NCBI GenBank assembly: GCA_937625935.1
Contig: OW569359.1
Coordinates: 62,001-126,000 of the forward strand
DNA length: 64,000 nucleotides
DNA from: Tetramitus jugosus
Taxonomy: Eukaryota; Heterolobosea; Eutetramitea; Acrasida; Vahlkampfiidae
Direction: 5' to 3'
In this document: positions 40,130 to 50,617 of the stretch, one piece after another
Position numbering within the stretch: position 1 is the first letter of the stretch
How the letters are laid out: each line of letters starts with the position of its first letter
The notes under the pieces: model-generated
What the model was told of the DNA's origin: nothing
Databases searched by the model: none
What the model saw: the letters and a program-made list of their open reading frames with translations, nothing else
Made by a program: the position numbers and the translations under genes

Positions 40130-40768
40130 TTACAACATAACTCTCTTTTGTTCAGATTGACTAGTGTGATCCTCAATGTCCGTCGAATCCCATGGATACA
40201 CGATCCATCTGTCCGATAGGTCCTCACCGCTTCTATAGTAGTCAATCTCATCATCAGAGTTATTGTTGGTGCCATGTGCAGCTACATCGTGTTGGAAGCC
40301 AATGGATTTCCAGTGACCATTGCATCTCTTACTCTTTTGCTTGTTGTGCACGACAAAGATACCGACCTTGCTTGGGTTCATCTTTCTGACTTGACTGACA
40401 CAGAATGCCAGTGTGGTTCGTGTATCGTCCACCTCATCCACAATCAGAACCGTTTTACCAGTAATGTCACCAGAGTCAATCCATTGAGTCATTTTCACGA
40501 CGTCTCCTGCCTGCTTTGTCTGATCATTGTATAACTCCAATGATACAGTCTTGATAGGCACTCCTAGATGTGTGCGCAACATTCGAGCGGGGATAAAGCC
40601 TCCGCCACCTATAGCCAGAATCAAATCTGGTTGAAATCCGTCTTGCTTGATCAGAGTGGCTGCGTTCTGGCATAGAACGTGAACCTGATTGTAGGAGCAG
40701 TGATATTTACCGCTGCTTTGCCCAGTAGGCGTAGTGGTGGTATTTGTTTCGACGTTGCAGGAGGACAT
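40130..40768 (-). CDS. Purine-type phosphoribosyltransferase
   Basis: A 212-residue protein from the ATG at 40768 (MSSCNVETN); the frame is open upstream only from a non-ATG codon. The PRPP-binding motif VLIVDEVDDTRTTL is clear, preceded by the PPi-loop region LILAIGGGGFIPARML. LGVPIKTVSLELYND fits yeast XPT1/HPT1-like xanthine or hypoxanthine phosphoribosyltransferases. Role: salvage of a purine base with PRPP to the nucleotide. It is divergent from GMP synthase, which acts on XMP in the same pathway. Base specificity cannot be told. Confidence 0.85.
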   Translation of the reverse strand: MSSCNVETNTTTTPTGQSSGKYHCSYNQVHVLCQNAATLIKQDGFQPDLILAIGGGGFIPARMLRTHLGVPIKTVSLELYNDQTKQAGDVVKMTQWIDSGDITGKTVLIVDEVDDTRTTLAFCVSQVRKMNPSKVGIFVVHNKQKSKRCNGHWKSIGFQHDVAAHGTNNNSDDEIDYYRSGEDLSDRWIVYPWDSTDIEDHTSQSEQKRVML

Positions 40769-41217
40769 GAGAAGGAGCGGGAGACCTGGAAGTGGCTTGT
40801 TTGACAAAATGGCTCTCTTATTATTAAGAAAGGGGTGTAGGTTGTGTTTTGGTTTTCTTGCCCATCCCCTCTAACCGAGAGTAAAATGCAAGCGCGCACA
40901 AAGAGTTAAATAGCTCTGAACCTGGCCAGGTTGACCGAGTTAAATTCCTCGGATTAATATGAGGTCCCCATTCAAGATTCACCGCCCTGGGTTCTTTCCA
41001 ATTTGTGAAATTTGAGCCAATCAAAATTGATCCGAGTCAACCACGCGAAATTGAAGGCAACTCTGTTTGAGTTTGAACTCACAGTATAAAAGGAATTGGA
41101 CTGCAAATTATGAGAAACGCTTGGGAGAGGTGGTGGAAAACAAAACAACTCCCACCCCACACATTAATACAATAACAATCAAGTCTGTTCAGACCCACGG
41201 AAAAATATCTACCAATA
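40769..41217. promoter_or_regulatory. Divergent promoter of the purine gene pair
   Basis: About 450 bases between the phosphoribosyltransferase and GMP synthase starts. It contains TATAAAAG at about 41085-41092, about 125 bp before the GMP synthase ATG, and no gene. Confidence 0.4.
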
Positions 41218-42831
41218 ATGGAATTCAAAATTGCCCACGAAAAAATTGTAATCATCGACTTTGGTTCACAATACACGCAACTCATTGCGCGAAGAGTCAG
41301 AGAACTCAATGTCTACTGTGAAATTTTCCCCTACGACAGCCTGCCAGAAGATTTCTATGAGCGCGAGCTATCCAAAGCTCACGGTGTGATTCTATCAGGT
41401 TCCCACGCCAGTGTACACGAGAGTAATGCTCCAAGGTTTGCTCATCTACAGAGACTGAGGCGCGAAAAGAAACCTCTGCTAGGAATTTGCTATGGTGCTC
41501 AACTGATTGCTTTCGAGAGTGGTCAAGCTGCTGTCGTTGCCACAGAGCACAGAGAATACGGTAGAGCTCATTTGCGTCTCTGTCCTGAAGCTCTCAACGA
41601 TCAAGAACCATTTGGTCAACTCCTGTTTGACTCCAGTCTCGATGATAGTGTCGTATGGATGAGTCATGGTGACTCCATTCTTCTCAATGAACCCTCCAAG
41701 ATTGAACAACAAAAAGAAGAAGGATCGATCGAAGTCATTGGCAAGACGGATTCGATTCCAGTGGCTGCATTCCACATTCGTGGTGAGCCAACATATGCTC
41801 TTCAATTCCATTGTGAAGTGACCCATACAGCATCAGGCATGCACATTCTATTCAACTTTTTGACAAAGGTTGCCAAGTGTTCTCAATCATGGACACCATC
41901 TCATTTCATTCAAGAGACTGTGGACAGATTGAGGAAGGAGATTGGTTCAGAAGATAGAGTTGTTCTTGCACTTTCAGGAGGTGTTGACTCCTCTGTCACA
42001 GCCATGATACTGAAGAAGGCAATCGGTGATAATTTGCACTGCATTTTCGTCAATAATGGTTTACTGAGATTGAATGAATTTGAACAAGTGTTGGAAGGTT
42101 ACAAGGAGATGGGACTCAATATCACTGGAGTCGATGCTACAGAACACTTTTATAGTGCTCTTGCTGGTGTATCTGATCCAGAATTGAAGAGAAAGGCAAT
42201 TGGACGCACGTTTATCGAGGTATTCGACAGAGAGGCCAACAGAATTCAAAATGTGAGCTATTTGGCACAAGGAACCATTTATCCTGATGTCGTAGAGTCT
42301 GTGGGAGGTGCTACCATCAAGTCACACCACAATGTTGGTGGTCTACCCGACACCGTGAAACTAAAGATTGTTGAGCCATTGAGACTGCTATTCAAGGACG
42401 AAGTGAGAAGAGTCGGTGCTCAGCTAGATATTCCTCAAGTCATCTTGAACAGACATCCGTTCCCTGGTCCTGGGCTCGCTATTCGTATCCTGTCTGATGT
42501 CACTGAACAAAAGGTGAGGACATTGCAACAAGTGGACGACATTTTCATTAACGGATTGAGAGAAGCAGGTCTATATGACCAAGTGTGGCAAGCTGGAGCA
42601 ATGTTGTTGCCTGTGAGCTCAGTTGGTGTTATGGGTGATGGTCGAACATATGAGAATGTGGTTGCCCTTCGAGCTGTCACTTCCATCGATGGAATGACTG
42701 CTGACTTTTCTCATTTGCCATTCGAGTTCTTGGGAAAGATCTCCAACGAAATCATAAATCAAGTCAGAGGAGTCAACAGAGTTGTCTATGACATTAGCTC
42801 TAAGCCTCCAGCAACTATTGAATGGGAGTAG
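41218..42831 (+). CDS. guaA: GMP synthase (glutamine-hydrolysing)
   Basis: A 537-residue protein with the full domain order. The class I glutamine amidotransferase part has Cys91 in [10 protein letters not shown] and His198/Glu200 in [10 protein letters not shown]; the usual Pro between them is Cys199 here. The ATP pyrophosphatase domain has the PP-loop SGGVDSS at 253-259, and the dimerisation domain ends with [18 protein letters not shown]. It converts XMP to GMP using glutamine and ATP. The length fits the short, bacterial-like class rather than the longer human type. No intron. Confidence 0.97.
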   Translation: MEFKIAHEKIVIIDFGSQYTQLIARRVRELNVYCEIFPYDSLPEDFYERELSKAHGVILSGSHASVHESNAPRFAHLQRLRREKKPLLGICYGAQLIAFESGQAAVVATEHREYGRAHLRLCPEALNDQEPFGQLLFDSSLDDSVVWMSHGDSILLNEPSKIEQQKEEGSIEVIGKTDSIPVAAFHIRGEPTYALQFHCEVTHTASGMHILFNFLTKVAKCSQSWTPSHFIQETVDRLRKEIGSEDRVVLALSGGVDSSVTAMILKKAIGDNLHCIFVNNGLLRLNEFEQVLEGYKEMGLNITGVDATEHFYSALAGVSDPELKRKAIGRTFIEVFDREANRIQNVSYLAQGTIYPDVVESVGGATIKSHHNVGGLPDTVKLKIVEPLRLLFKDEVRRVGAQLDIPQVILNRHPFPGPGLAIRILSDVTEQKVRTLQQVDDIFINGLREAGLYDQVWQAGAMLLPVSSVGVMGDGRTYENVVALRAVTSIDGMTADFSHLPFEFLGKISNEIINQVRGVNRVVYDISSKPPATIEWE

Positions 42832-43128
42832 TGGATCTCTTCAGAAAGGAAAACAACATGGATGGTAAGGAAGGGTAGTTTGAGCTTAATTTTTCACAGG
42901 TGTGTACCCTGTAGAGAGGGAATTTGAATGGTGTGGAGAGGTCTAGGAAAGGTCTAATGTCTCTCATCAACATGCAATCAGATTTCTCCCAATAAGCGCA
43001 AATGGAATCATAACATAAAACTCTTGACTACATACAACCAGAGTTCACTCTGATATTTGTTCCGTATTTACAAGTATGTTCTTGACAAACAGGTAGTATC
43101 ATCTGCCTCTATCGATCTTCATCATCGT

Positions 43129-43740
43129 TTATAGAGAAGCCATACAGTAAGATACAAATGTACCTTGACCAGGTGGAGAAAAGGTTGGGCATACACTACC
43201 CTGGAATCCCCACAGATTACATAAATAAGGTAACTTATTGGGTCCACATCCTGGTGGTTGAAATGTAACAAAGTATGCATCACATGGATGACCTTCACAA
43301 CCTGCACCTTCAGATGAAGTAAATCTTGTTGTTCTACACAATTGACAGCATTCTGAAGGTGTAGAGACACATAAATTTTGTAATCGACATTGCGGGAGAC
43401 CTGGAAAGACAAGTAATGGTGCATCATTGGGACAAGTGGATACGCAATTACCTCCCACACATTTGGGTGCTTGTTGAGTACAACATGTGGCTTTATTTGT
43501 GCCCTGAGAACATGCATCAATATGGATGGCACCTGATTGAGCTGGTCCACATATGTAACATGGACCATATCCACGAGCAGCTTGAGAGGTACATTCACCT
43601 GCAGCGGAGGTGCGAAAAGTGTGGTGACAGAATTGGGCGCATTGGCTATTTCCTTGTGAATGTGCGGTACACATCAAACCGAGATCCACCACCACTACCA
43701 ATACAACTACCATCAAATACATGATTATTGCCTTCTTCAT
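43129..43740 (-). CDS. Secreted Cys-rich protein
   Basis: A 203-residue protein with a signal peptide or anchor (residues about 5-24, IIMYLMVVVLVVVVDLGLM) and more than 20 cysteines in the mature part, many in CxxC or CC pairs (CYICGP, CCTQQ, CCQLC). No known domain is recognised. The spacing suggests disulfide-bonded repeats, as in secreted cell-surface or cyst-coat proteins of protists; this is inference. Convergent with GMP synthase. Confidence 0.65.
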   Translation of the reverse strand: MKKAIIMYLMVVVLVVVVDLGLMCTAHSQGNSQCAQFCHHTFRTSAAGECTSQAARGYGPCYICGPAQSGAIHIDACSQGTNKATCCTQQAPKCVGGNCVSTCPNDAPLLVFPGLPQCRLQNLCVSTPSECCQLCRTTRFTSSEGAGCEGHPCDAYFVTFQPPGCGPNKLPYLCNLWGFQGSVCPTFSPPGQGTFVSYCMASL

Positions 43741-44257
43741 TCTTTTTGTGTGTCTTGTGTATGATCATTCTACTACCGTGTGTCAAGGTGAGGACACAGA
43801 ACCATTGGAAGTGCGATCTGACATTGAGTCCAAACCCCAAAAAAAGAACTCGCTTGAGAACTAATTTCAATTCATTGTGTGATAATAAACTGGAAATATT
43901 ACTATTAGTAAACAACAAGAGATCTCTTGTTGTAGTTGGTTGTGAAATGATCAGAATGAAAAACGATAACGCTAAAAGAAAGTGAAACAACGAATCCAAA
44001 AAAAATAAAAATAACTCAAAATTATCTTCTTGTTTCGGCCAAAAAATCTTGTTTGATTCCCAACAAAATCAAAAAAATCAACACTGAAAAAAAAAGGAAA
44101 CAACAAAGAAACGTCGTCATCAAGTTGCACCGTAACCCAGTGCGAACACTACTTTCTCCCACCACCACCTCACACATACACACCTTGATTGAGTGCGTAC
44201 CCCTATATGTGTTGTTTCAACTGTTGCTGTACTGCCTTTTTTCTCCAATATAAACAA
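43741..44257. promoter_or_regulatory. Divergent promoter region, 517 bp
   Basis: Between the secreted protein (minus) and the TMEM181-like gene (plus). Contains A-rich tracts (AAAAAAAATAAAAATAA at about 43999-44014) and no supported gene. Confidence 0.3.
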
Positions 44258-45815
44258 ATGAATCGATTAGCAAAAGCTTTGACACATAATCGCGACAGGC
44301 GATACAAACACCTGTTGGATGTGATGCCCATTTATGTTATCCCCATTTTTCTATTGCTATTTGCAATTGTTGTGGCTGGTGGTGTTGTAATTGCTGTTCT
44401 TGTTGGTCCACCTGTCTATGCCAAGGTGCACACTGAAATTATGAATCCCAAGGTTGTTGGGCCTTTTTTGGTAAGTGATCCATGTGCTCAGACAGTTTGT
44501 TTTGTCGATTTTCGCGCTTTTTTTTCTGGCACCAATTGCTGTTTGCTTACGATTTTGTCTTTTTTTAAAAAAATGATCAACAAATGTACAATAGCTTGGG
44601 CATCGAAACATTAGCTATTCACCAGAAGTTGGCTTCAATAACTTGAATCAAGAGATTACAGTGACTCTCACACTGAGAAATGCCATGTACTCTAGTATCG
44701 TTGGTGATGACAGCATGGGTCTCACAAAGAGTGATTTGCTCGTGACTGCACGACTCGAAGGCAAAGAACCCAAGAGCTCCAATTTCTCCTCCATTCACAA
44801 AATCTCCTCTCAATCAAAGGTCATGAGATGTCCACAGAGACAAGCATACTGTGATCCTATTGTTGTTGTGTATTTGACCTATGTGCCTTATAGTCAATTC
44901 AGAGTTCACATCTCATTGGACAATATGGGTGACTTGTATGAGAATGGAATGATGATGGACTATGCAAAGATTGAGTTTGGTTATGTGACTGACAAATTTT
45001 CGAGATTTGAGGTCGGATGGAGATACACTCTGCTGTTTATCATGATTCCGTTTGCAGTGTTCTTTGTGTTGTACACGTTTGTGAGACAACCGCTGAAATG
45101 GTGGACAACGGAGCAAAAATGGACTGCCATCCTGTTGCTCATTATTATTCTGTACAATAATCCGATTGTTGGATTCCAGTATGTGGTGGACACGTGGGTC
45201 ATTGCGTTCTTGAACACAGTGTTCGTTGCGACATTTATTTGCTATTTATTGTTCACTGTGATTGTGACAACGCATGCTGCGATTAAGCCTGTGGGAGAAC
45301 GAGGCATTTTCTTTTATTTGCCAAAGTTGGTGCTCATTGGTACGATTTGGTTGTTTGTCATTGTTTCGATTACCTATATTCGAGTCAAGGAGAAGAGCGA
45401 TCCATCGTATTCACTCACTGTGGCCAACAGCTTCTCCGCTTATGAAGTCTTGGCCATTATTGTTGGTATTGGAATTGTGCTCTATATTTTGAACATTTTG
45501 TACTATTTGTTGAGAGGTATTGGCTACTTTACAAAGATTGGTGGCATTCCATTGCAATTCAGAAGTAGAATCATTGTTGTCTGGTTGTTGACATTGACTA
45601 TTGTTATCGGAACGATTGTTGATGTGTTCCTCTATGTATTTAGAGAGACATGGAACAATTCTGCTCAATTCCTGTCATACTTTGTCCTGTACAACATGTA
45701 TGCCTTCATTTTGGGCATCTTCTATCTGCCAAGTTTCACTGAGAAGAGAATGGGCCAGGACGAGGATGATCAAGCCTTCATAGCAGAAGACGAGGAACTC
45801 AATCAGATGGAGTAA
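44258..45815 (+). CDS. TMEM181/Wntless-like seven-TM protein (two exons)
   Basis: Exons 44258-44470 and 44595-45815 (124-nt intron), 477 residues. One membrane segment near residues 25-55, a luminal domain of about 160 residues with a Cys pair (MRCPQRQAYCDP), then seven hydrophobic segments from about 235 to 450. The layout (N-terminal TM, beta-rich luminal part, seven-TM bundle) matches the Wntless/TMEM181/GOST class. The tail (EDDQAFIAEDEELNQME) is acidic. Family role: secretory-pathway or cell-surface cargo or receptor function. Substrate unknown. Confidence 0.75.
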
Positions 45816-45877
45816 GCACTGAACCATCATATCATCACATAACATAAACAATATTGATATAGAGTTATAAATCAATT

Positions 45878-46942
45878 TTACTCTTCTTCTTCATTCTCCT
45901 GCCCTGGTTTTTTCAAATCCTTTCTAACAACTTTCGTTGGTCCCGTCTCGTATCCCAACAGAGCACAATCCCGCACATACAATCCAATAAACTTCATATA
46001 CCACGCGGTCAACTGTTGAAGGTGAATATGGAAATCATCCGAGTTTGTTTCAATTTCCGAGCTCTCAAAATTCTTCACAGTGTCCCGAAGTGCGTCCTGC
46101 ATGATGCGCTGTGCCATATTCGACAATTCAGTCACACTCTTGTCCAAGTGCTTGGAACTCGCAAAACACACCTCTGTAGCTGCCTTGCCCACACCTACGT
46201 TCATCTCTAGGTCAATCATTACTTTTTTCTGATCTTTCGTCTCCACACAATACTTGTTCAACTTCACAGGAACATCACTGTTGTTCAAGAAGCCGTAGCC
46301 TTCGAAAATGGGTTTCACAAAACGTACTTGACCTGGTTCTAGCATCTCATTAAAGATTCCATTGTCAAAATCATGACTTCTGTACTTGCGAAAAACAATG
46401 AGATAACTGTCATCGGGGCACTTGATCAACCTGCGACGGAAAACACCATAAAAGAACATGAGACTCAGTGCACCACCTAGTATGGCACTTGCAACAAACT
46501 TGTTCTTGTCCACAAATTGATCCTCAACGAGCATTTCACTGGAGCTACAATTGTCATACTCTGTCTTGTTTGATCTGAGCCATGAGGACAAGGTTTGCTT
46601 TTTTGTTGTTGTCACCGATGATGATGATGATGACTCTAGAGCTTGACCTTGTTCTTGTTGATTGCTTTGCTCATCAGCAATCGTCTCATTCAAGGTCCTC
46701 CCAGTCAAAAGCTTCTTCTTGTAGGCATAAAAAGCGCGCGAAGGAAACGCTTGAGATTCTTGTCGCATTTTGGCGGTAAGCGCCAGAGAAATTCCGCCAA
46801 ACACACTGCCCAATACTCCGATAAAGACATAGCGGCCTCTCTTGGTTCGACTTTTAATTTCTTCTTCGATGATTTTGGCTTTCTTTGCTAGTTGTTCTGG
46901 TGTTTCTCGTTTGGCTTGTTCAGCCATGCGTTCAAACAACAT
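45878..46942 (-). CDS. Membrane protein with SPFH/band-7-like domain, tentative
   Basis: A 354-residue protein, ATG at 46942 (an alternative MAEQ start lies 15 bases on). Two hydrophobic segments, about 38-58 and 150-172, enclose a Ser/Thr/Gln-rich loop. After the second, CPDDSYLIVFRKY, EPGQVRFVKPIFEGY and VETKDQKKVMIDLEMNVGVG follow the beta-strand rhythm of SPFH proteins, with a helix (RIMQDALRDTVKNFESSEI) as in prohibitin/stomatin. A Pro/Lys-rich end follows. The SPFH call rests on pattern only. Likely an integral membrane scaffold protein. Confidence 0.5.
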   Translation of the reverse strand: MLFERMAEQAKRETPEQLAKKAKIIEEEIKSRTKRGRYVFIGVLGSVFGGISLALTAKMRQESQAFPSRAFYAYKKKLLTGRTLNETIADEQSNQQEQGQALESSSSSSVTTTKKQTLSSWLRSNKTEYDNCSSSEMLVEDQFVDKNKFVASAILGGALSLMFFYGVFRRRLIKCPDDSYLIVFRKYRSHDFDNGIFNEMLEPGQVRFVKPIFEGYGFLNNSDVPVKLNKYCVETKDQKKVMIDLEMNVGVGKAATEVCFASSKHLDKSVTELSNMAQRIMQDALRDTVKNFESSEIETNSDDFHIHLQQLTAWYMKFIGLYVRDCALLGYETGPTKVVRKDLKKPGQENEEEE

Positions 46943-47299
46943 GTTTTTTTAAGCTTTGATATGAAAAATGTGAATATAAGGAGGTTTAGAAGGGAGTTGT
47001 TGAATGGTGGTAGTGGTGGTGGAGATGATGAATTGATGCGTAGCTTGCGCGTGGCTAAACAAATGAATCGTGTTTTTTGGTTGGCTTTCTCTTGTCGGTT
47101 TTCACAGAAGATTTCGGTATTATTTTCGCCATTTGTTTTTCCACAACTTGTGCGGACAAAATCAAACCTCTTTGTTATTCCGGAAAGGTTGTTTGGGGTT
47201 GTTTTGGGGTTCTTCACAATAGAAGACTCATTAATTCTGGAACTATTGATATGACTTGTTGTCCACCTCACTTTTTGGAAACAAGTGTTATACATTAGC
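46943..47299. other. Intergenic, no gene seen
   Basis: Short frames on both strands without domain features. Contains the promoter of the SPFH-like gene and then a transition to retroelement-derived sequence. Confidence 0.3.
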
Positions 47300-47309
47300 C
47301 TTGATCTCA

Positions 47310-47990
47310 ACATTATCTGTCAACATTAGGTGAAGTTGGACCCGCGCTCGGTGTGAGTGCCATTACCTTGCACCAAATCGATTTCACTGAGCATGCTCCA
47401 AAGAACTGATTCTGAAGTTGCCAGTTCACTATGCTTGATCCACTTCCCTTCTTAACCAGTTGCTCCCTCACACAAATTCCAATCTTGACCAGCCTCTTGG
47501 CGACGTCAATCTGTTGAGACAGAGAGATTGCAATTCAAATTGTTCTTTCTTAATACAACCATTACCGTTGCTCACTTTATTGTTTATCTTTCTTTCAAAT
47601 AGTTTCTCTTATTCTCACTGTGCCGCTCGAAGATGCCCTTCTCTTTCCTTTCAGTGCCGCTCGAAGATGCATCCACAACTTCGTCAAGAGCTTCACTCTC
47701 AATGCTCATCATTCCCATCAGGAACTCCCGGCTGGTTCTTCTCAACGGTATTCTGACCACCTTTCGGTCTTTCACTCTCACATTGTCGAACCATATGTTG
47801 ATACAACAAGTATCAGCAACACCATCTTGATCATTTCATCTGCAACCGTCATAGCAAGGCATCTCCTGGCATAAACAGCTCTAGGACACCGTATTAAACA
47901 GTGGAGCACACGTTAAAGCTCTTGATTGCACCACACGCATTTGGCAGGATTTCGTAGGTGATGTAAAGAGCTCTGACAATTTCGAAACAA
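47310..47990 (-). mobile_element. LINE reverse-transcriptase C-terminal remnant near tRNA-Leu
   Basis: Minus-strand reading recovers, with stops and shifts, the zinc-binding end of a LINE ORF2: CVWCNQEL, then VLHCLIRCPRA, then DRKVVRIPLRRTSREFLMGMMSIESEA. These align with SWCQSEP, SVLHCLIRCPRA and GKVVRQPIKKSSRELLQGMMGIETDA of the remnant at 51494-53205. Further 3', around 47330-47530, another coherent minus-strand stretch (QIDVAKRLVKIGICVREQLV) may belong to the same element. The 5' edge is roughly 40-90 bp upstream of tRNA-Leu and antiparallel to it. Confidence 0.7.
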
Positions 47991-48032
47991 AATTTGAACA
48001 TGCAAGATTTTGAATCGGAACCCTATCGAAAT

Positions 48033-48112
48033 GGCGAGGTGGTCGAGTGGTCTAAGACGCTGTGTTAAGGCCGCAGTCCTTCGGGGCGCGGGTTCAAATC
48101 CCGCCCTCGTCA
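48033..48112 (+). tRNA. tRNA-Leu (AAG)
   Basis: An 80-nt class II tRNA: acceptor GGCGAGG with CCTCGTC, anticodon stem CTGTG/CGCAG with loop TTAAGGC giving anticodon AAG, a long variable arm (CCTTCGG core), and T arm GCGGG-TTCAAAT-CCCGC. B-box GGTTCAAATCC is canonical. A TTTT terminator follows at about 48115-48118. No intron. Confidence 0.95.
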
Positions 48113-48165
48113 ACGTTTTGCTCCCAATCTGAGATTTTTTGCGCGCACAAAAAACACAAAACACA

Positions 48166-49185
48166 ATGAAAACAGACAACAACATGGATCATGATCCAAC
48201 AACAACAACCACAACAAGATCCAGACGATCGTCCTCCTCCTCCAAAAACACCACCAACAAAACATCATCCTCACCACCACACCAACAACAACAACGAACC
48301 AGAGACACTGTCATTGTAAAACCCATTCTCTACGGTAACATTGCTCATCATCTAGGTAAAAAAGCCGACCCCACAAAAACTCACAAGTGGACCTGTTATA
48401 TCCGCGGTCTCAATGCTCAAGAAGACTTGTCTTTTATTCGAAAAGTAGTGTTCACGTTGCATGAGAGTTTTGCCAATCCGGTGAGAGAAGTTTTGCAACC
48501 ACCGTGGGAAGTTTCGGAACAAGGATGGGGAGAATTCGATATTCGTATACAAATCTATTTTCAGGATCAGTCGGAGAAACCTGTTGTGGTGGATCATTTG
48601 TTGACATTGTTTCCAAAGATTCAAGTCAATGCTGCAAGTGCTGCTGCTGCTGCTGCGAGTAGTAGTAGTAGTAGTACGACAAATACAGGAGGTGCTACTT
48701 CTGCTGCTTCGAATGCAATTGATGGTGGTGCGAGCAGCATTGGTATTGGTTCAGCAAGCGCGAGTGCTACAGGAGGTCCAATCATGGCCAATTTGGCGCC
48801 AAAAAAGATTTTAGTGACGGAGCATTATGAAGAGTTGTTGTTTGTGAATCCGAAACCGCAATTCTATGAACAATTGATGGCATGTTACACGACGGCTCCT
48901 GCTATTGACACAACAACGGCGACTACAGCGACGACGACGAATAGTGCTACGACAGATGCGATTGCACAGGCGAATATGCAGGGAAGTGCGAAAAAGAAGA
49001 GAAAAAAGGGAACATTTGCACTGTCGAATCAGTCTCAAGTCGAAATTTATGCACCAAAGATGGACGAGAAGAAGGATGTGGATTTATTGACGAGAACGTG
49101 CAAGGCACTCGATTTGAAAATCAATGAATTGAATGCAGAATTGGCCAAAAAGATGGAACAGCAACAGAATGCACTTCGGTCATAG
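48166..49185 (+). CDS. YEATS domain protein (YAF9/GAS41-like)
   Basis: A 339-residue protein starting at the ATG at 48166, 53 bp after tRNA-Leu. After a Thr/Ser/Gln-rich disordered start, the YEATS domain spans about 45-150: VKPILYGNIAHHLG, THKWTCYIRGLN, VVFTLHESFANPVREV, PWEVSEQGWGEFDIRIQIYF. A low-complexity Ala/Ser/Thr linker follows, then a Lys-rich patch (KKKRKKGT), and a C-terminal helix (LDLKINELNAELAKKMEQQQ), as in YAF9/GAS41. Family role: reader of acyl-lysine on histone tails in NuA4/SWR1 complexes. Confidence 0.9.
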   Translation: MKTDNNMDHDPTTTTTTRSRRSSSSSKNTTNKTSSSPPHQQQQRTRDTVIVKPILYGNIAHHLGKKADPTKTHKWTCYIRGLNAQEDLSFIRKVVFTLHESFANPVREVLQPPWEVSEQGWGEFDIRIQIYFQDQSEKPVVVDHLLTLFPKIQVNAASAAAAAASSSSSSTTNTGGATSAASNAIDGGASSIGIGSASASATGGPIMANLAPKKILVTEHYEELLFVNPKPQFYEQLMACYTTAPAIDTTTATTATTTNSATTDAIAQANMQGSAKKKRKKGTFALSNQSQVEIYAPKMDEKKDVDLLTRTCKALDLKINELNAELAKKMEQQQNALRS

Positions 49186-49447
49186 ATTGTATGATAATTC
49201 TGCAGCATATGATTTTTGATTTGATATTACATGGATCACAATGTAAAGTTTCTGCTGTACAAAACAATATGCACATCGTGTATACGCCCGTGTTACACAT
49301 GTCATCTCTCAAATTTACATGGCAGTTGTTTATTCAAATATATTCTCACGCCTGTGTCGTCAGATTCACATACATGCTTCACTCACTAGCTTGATCTCTC
49401 GATGTTTTCAACCCATTCTATCGTTCATTCTTAAGAATGCGCATCTT

Positions 49448-50405
49448 TTACACAAAATACAAGTTGACAAACAAATGCAACAAGTTGACCCGAAACACGA
49501 AACATGAGCCAATCCACAGAATGAACCATATGGCAATCACAGGGTACAAGAACAAATAATTCACAATCTTTGATGGCACCACAAACGGAACATCAATCAA
49601 TCCTCTCAGCGTCACATACAAATAAGCAGTCAATCCCAGCGCGACACTCGTATTGCCCAACAATACTCCGATCCACCCATGACTCAACAACACATGAATC
49701 GGCAGCAAAAAATAATTGAGCACATAAATGATGAGAAACAGTGGGAAAAATGAGTTGCAATGCACATCGAAACAATACAGCCACTCCATGTTCATCGTAT
49801 TACCCTCTAATCGCTCCAACATTTGCTCCAAACTTGCATTACTACTACTACTATTGATACTATGACTACTACTACTACTAATACTACTATTACTACTACT
49901 ATTACTATTGATATTATTGGTATTGGACAAGTAATGATTGGAAAGGTACCACACACCTGTCGTCACAAACAATCCAATCAACAAAAAATCCACAATGTAC
50001 ATGTACGATATCAATTTTAGGTATTTTGTGAGAGACAGTGTGGAATGAAAGGACAATGAATAGCACAAGCTCACTACAAGAACCATCAAGCTCTCAATGA
50101 GGAAAAATGAAGGGTCATCTCTCGCATAATGGCCCTTGATGGCTAATTTGTGTGTACCAACAATGTGTGGAAGGAATTACAGTGTCAATTTTTGGCGCCA
50201 AAAAATAAAATGAGATAAAAGAAAAACAAGAAACAAACGTACCATTTCGAGCTTTGGCCAATCGAAAGACACGTGAAGGGCTGTAGCATAGCTCTAACAT
50301 CTGATTGAAGGCCAATCGGAAATCAAGTGACCTTGGTTTCCATATTCTTTGAAGATATTGCTTGAATGGTTCAATAGAGGTCTGATGATGTTGCGGTAGC
50401 ATCAT
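49448..50405 (-). CDS. UNC50: UNC-50 family membrane protein (two exons)
   Basis: Exon 1 is 50405-50243 and exon 2 is 50142-49448 (100-nt GT-AG intron), 285 residues. Family motifs: SLDFRLAFNQMLELCYSPSRVFR, then GHYARDDPSFF at the splice junction, MEWLYCFDVHCNSFFPLFLI and GWIGVLLGNTSVALGLTAYLYVTLRG. Five hydrophobic segments. A Ser/Asn-only insertion of about 40 residues lies between TM2 and the EWLYCFDVH motif. Family role: Golgi/endosomal protein needed for trafficking of some cell-surface receptors. Confidence 0.92.
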
Positions 50406-50617
50406 TCGTGTGAGATGGTGTTGTTATGGTTGGTGATGTTGAGCACGTGTTTGTTTTTCTCTCGTTTTCGCGATCAAAAAAAAGTTATTCGAAGGGAACG
50501 GAAAAAATGTAGCGAACAGAGAAAGCTCTGCATGAGTGAAGGTTCTCGAGCAGTCTCCTACTTTGTAGCAAATAGGAGCAAGACGCAAAGTGACAAATCA
50601 CAATATTTTCACTGTAT

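Noticed and set aside
44530-44575. Poly(T)/poly(A) palindrome (TTTTTTTAAAAAAA) as a terminator
   Set aside because: It lies inside the intron of the TMEM181-like gene.
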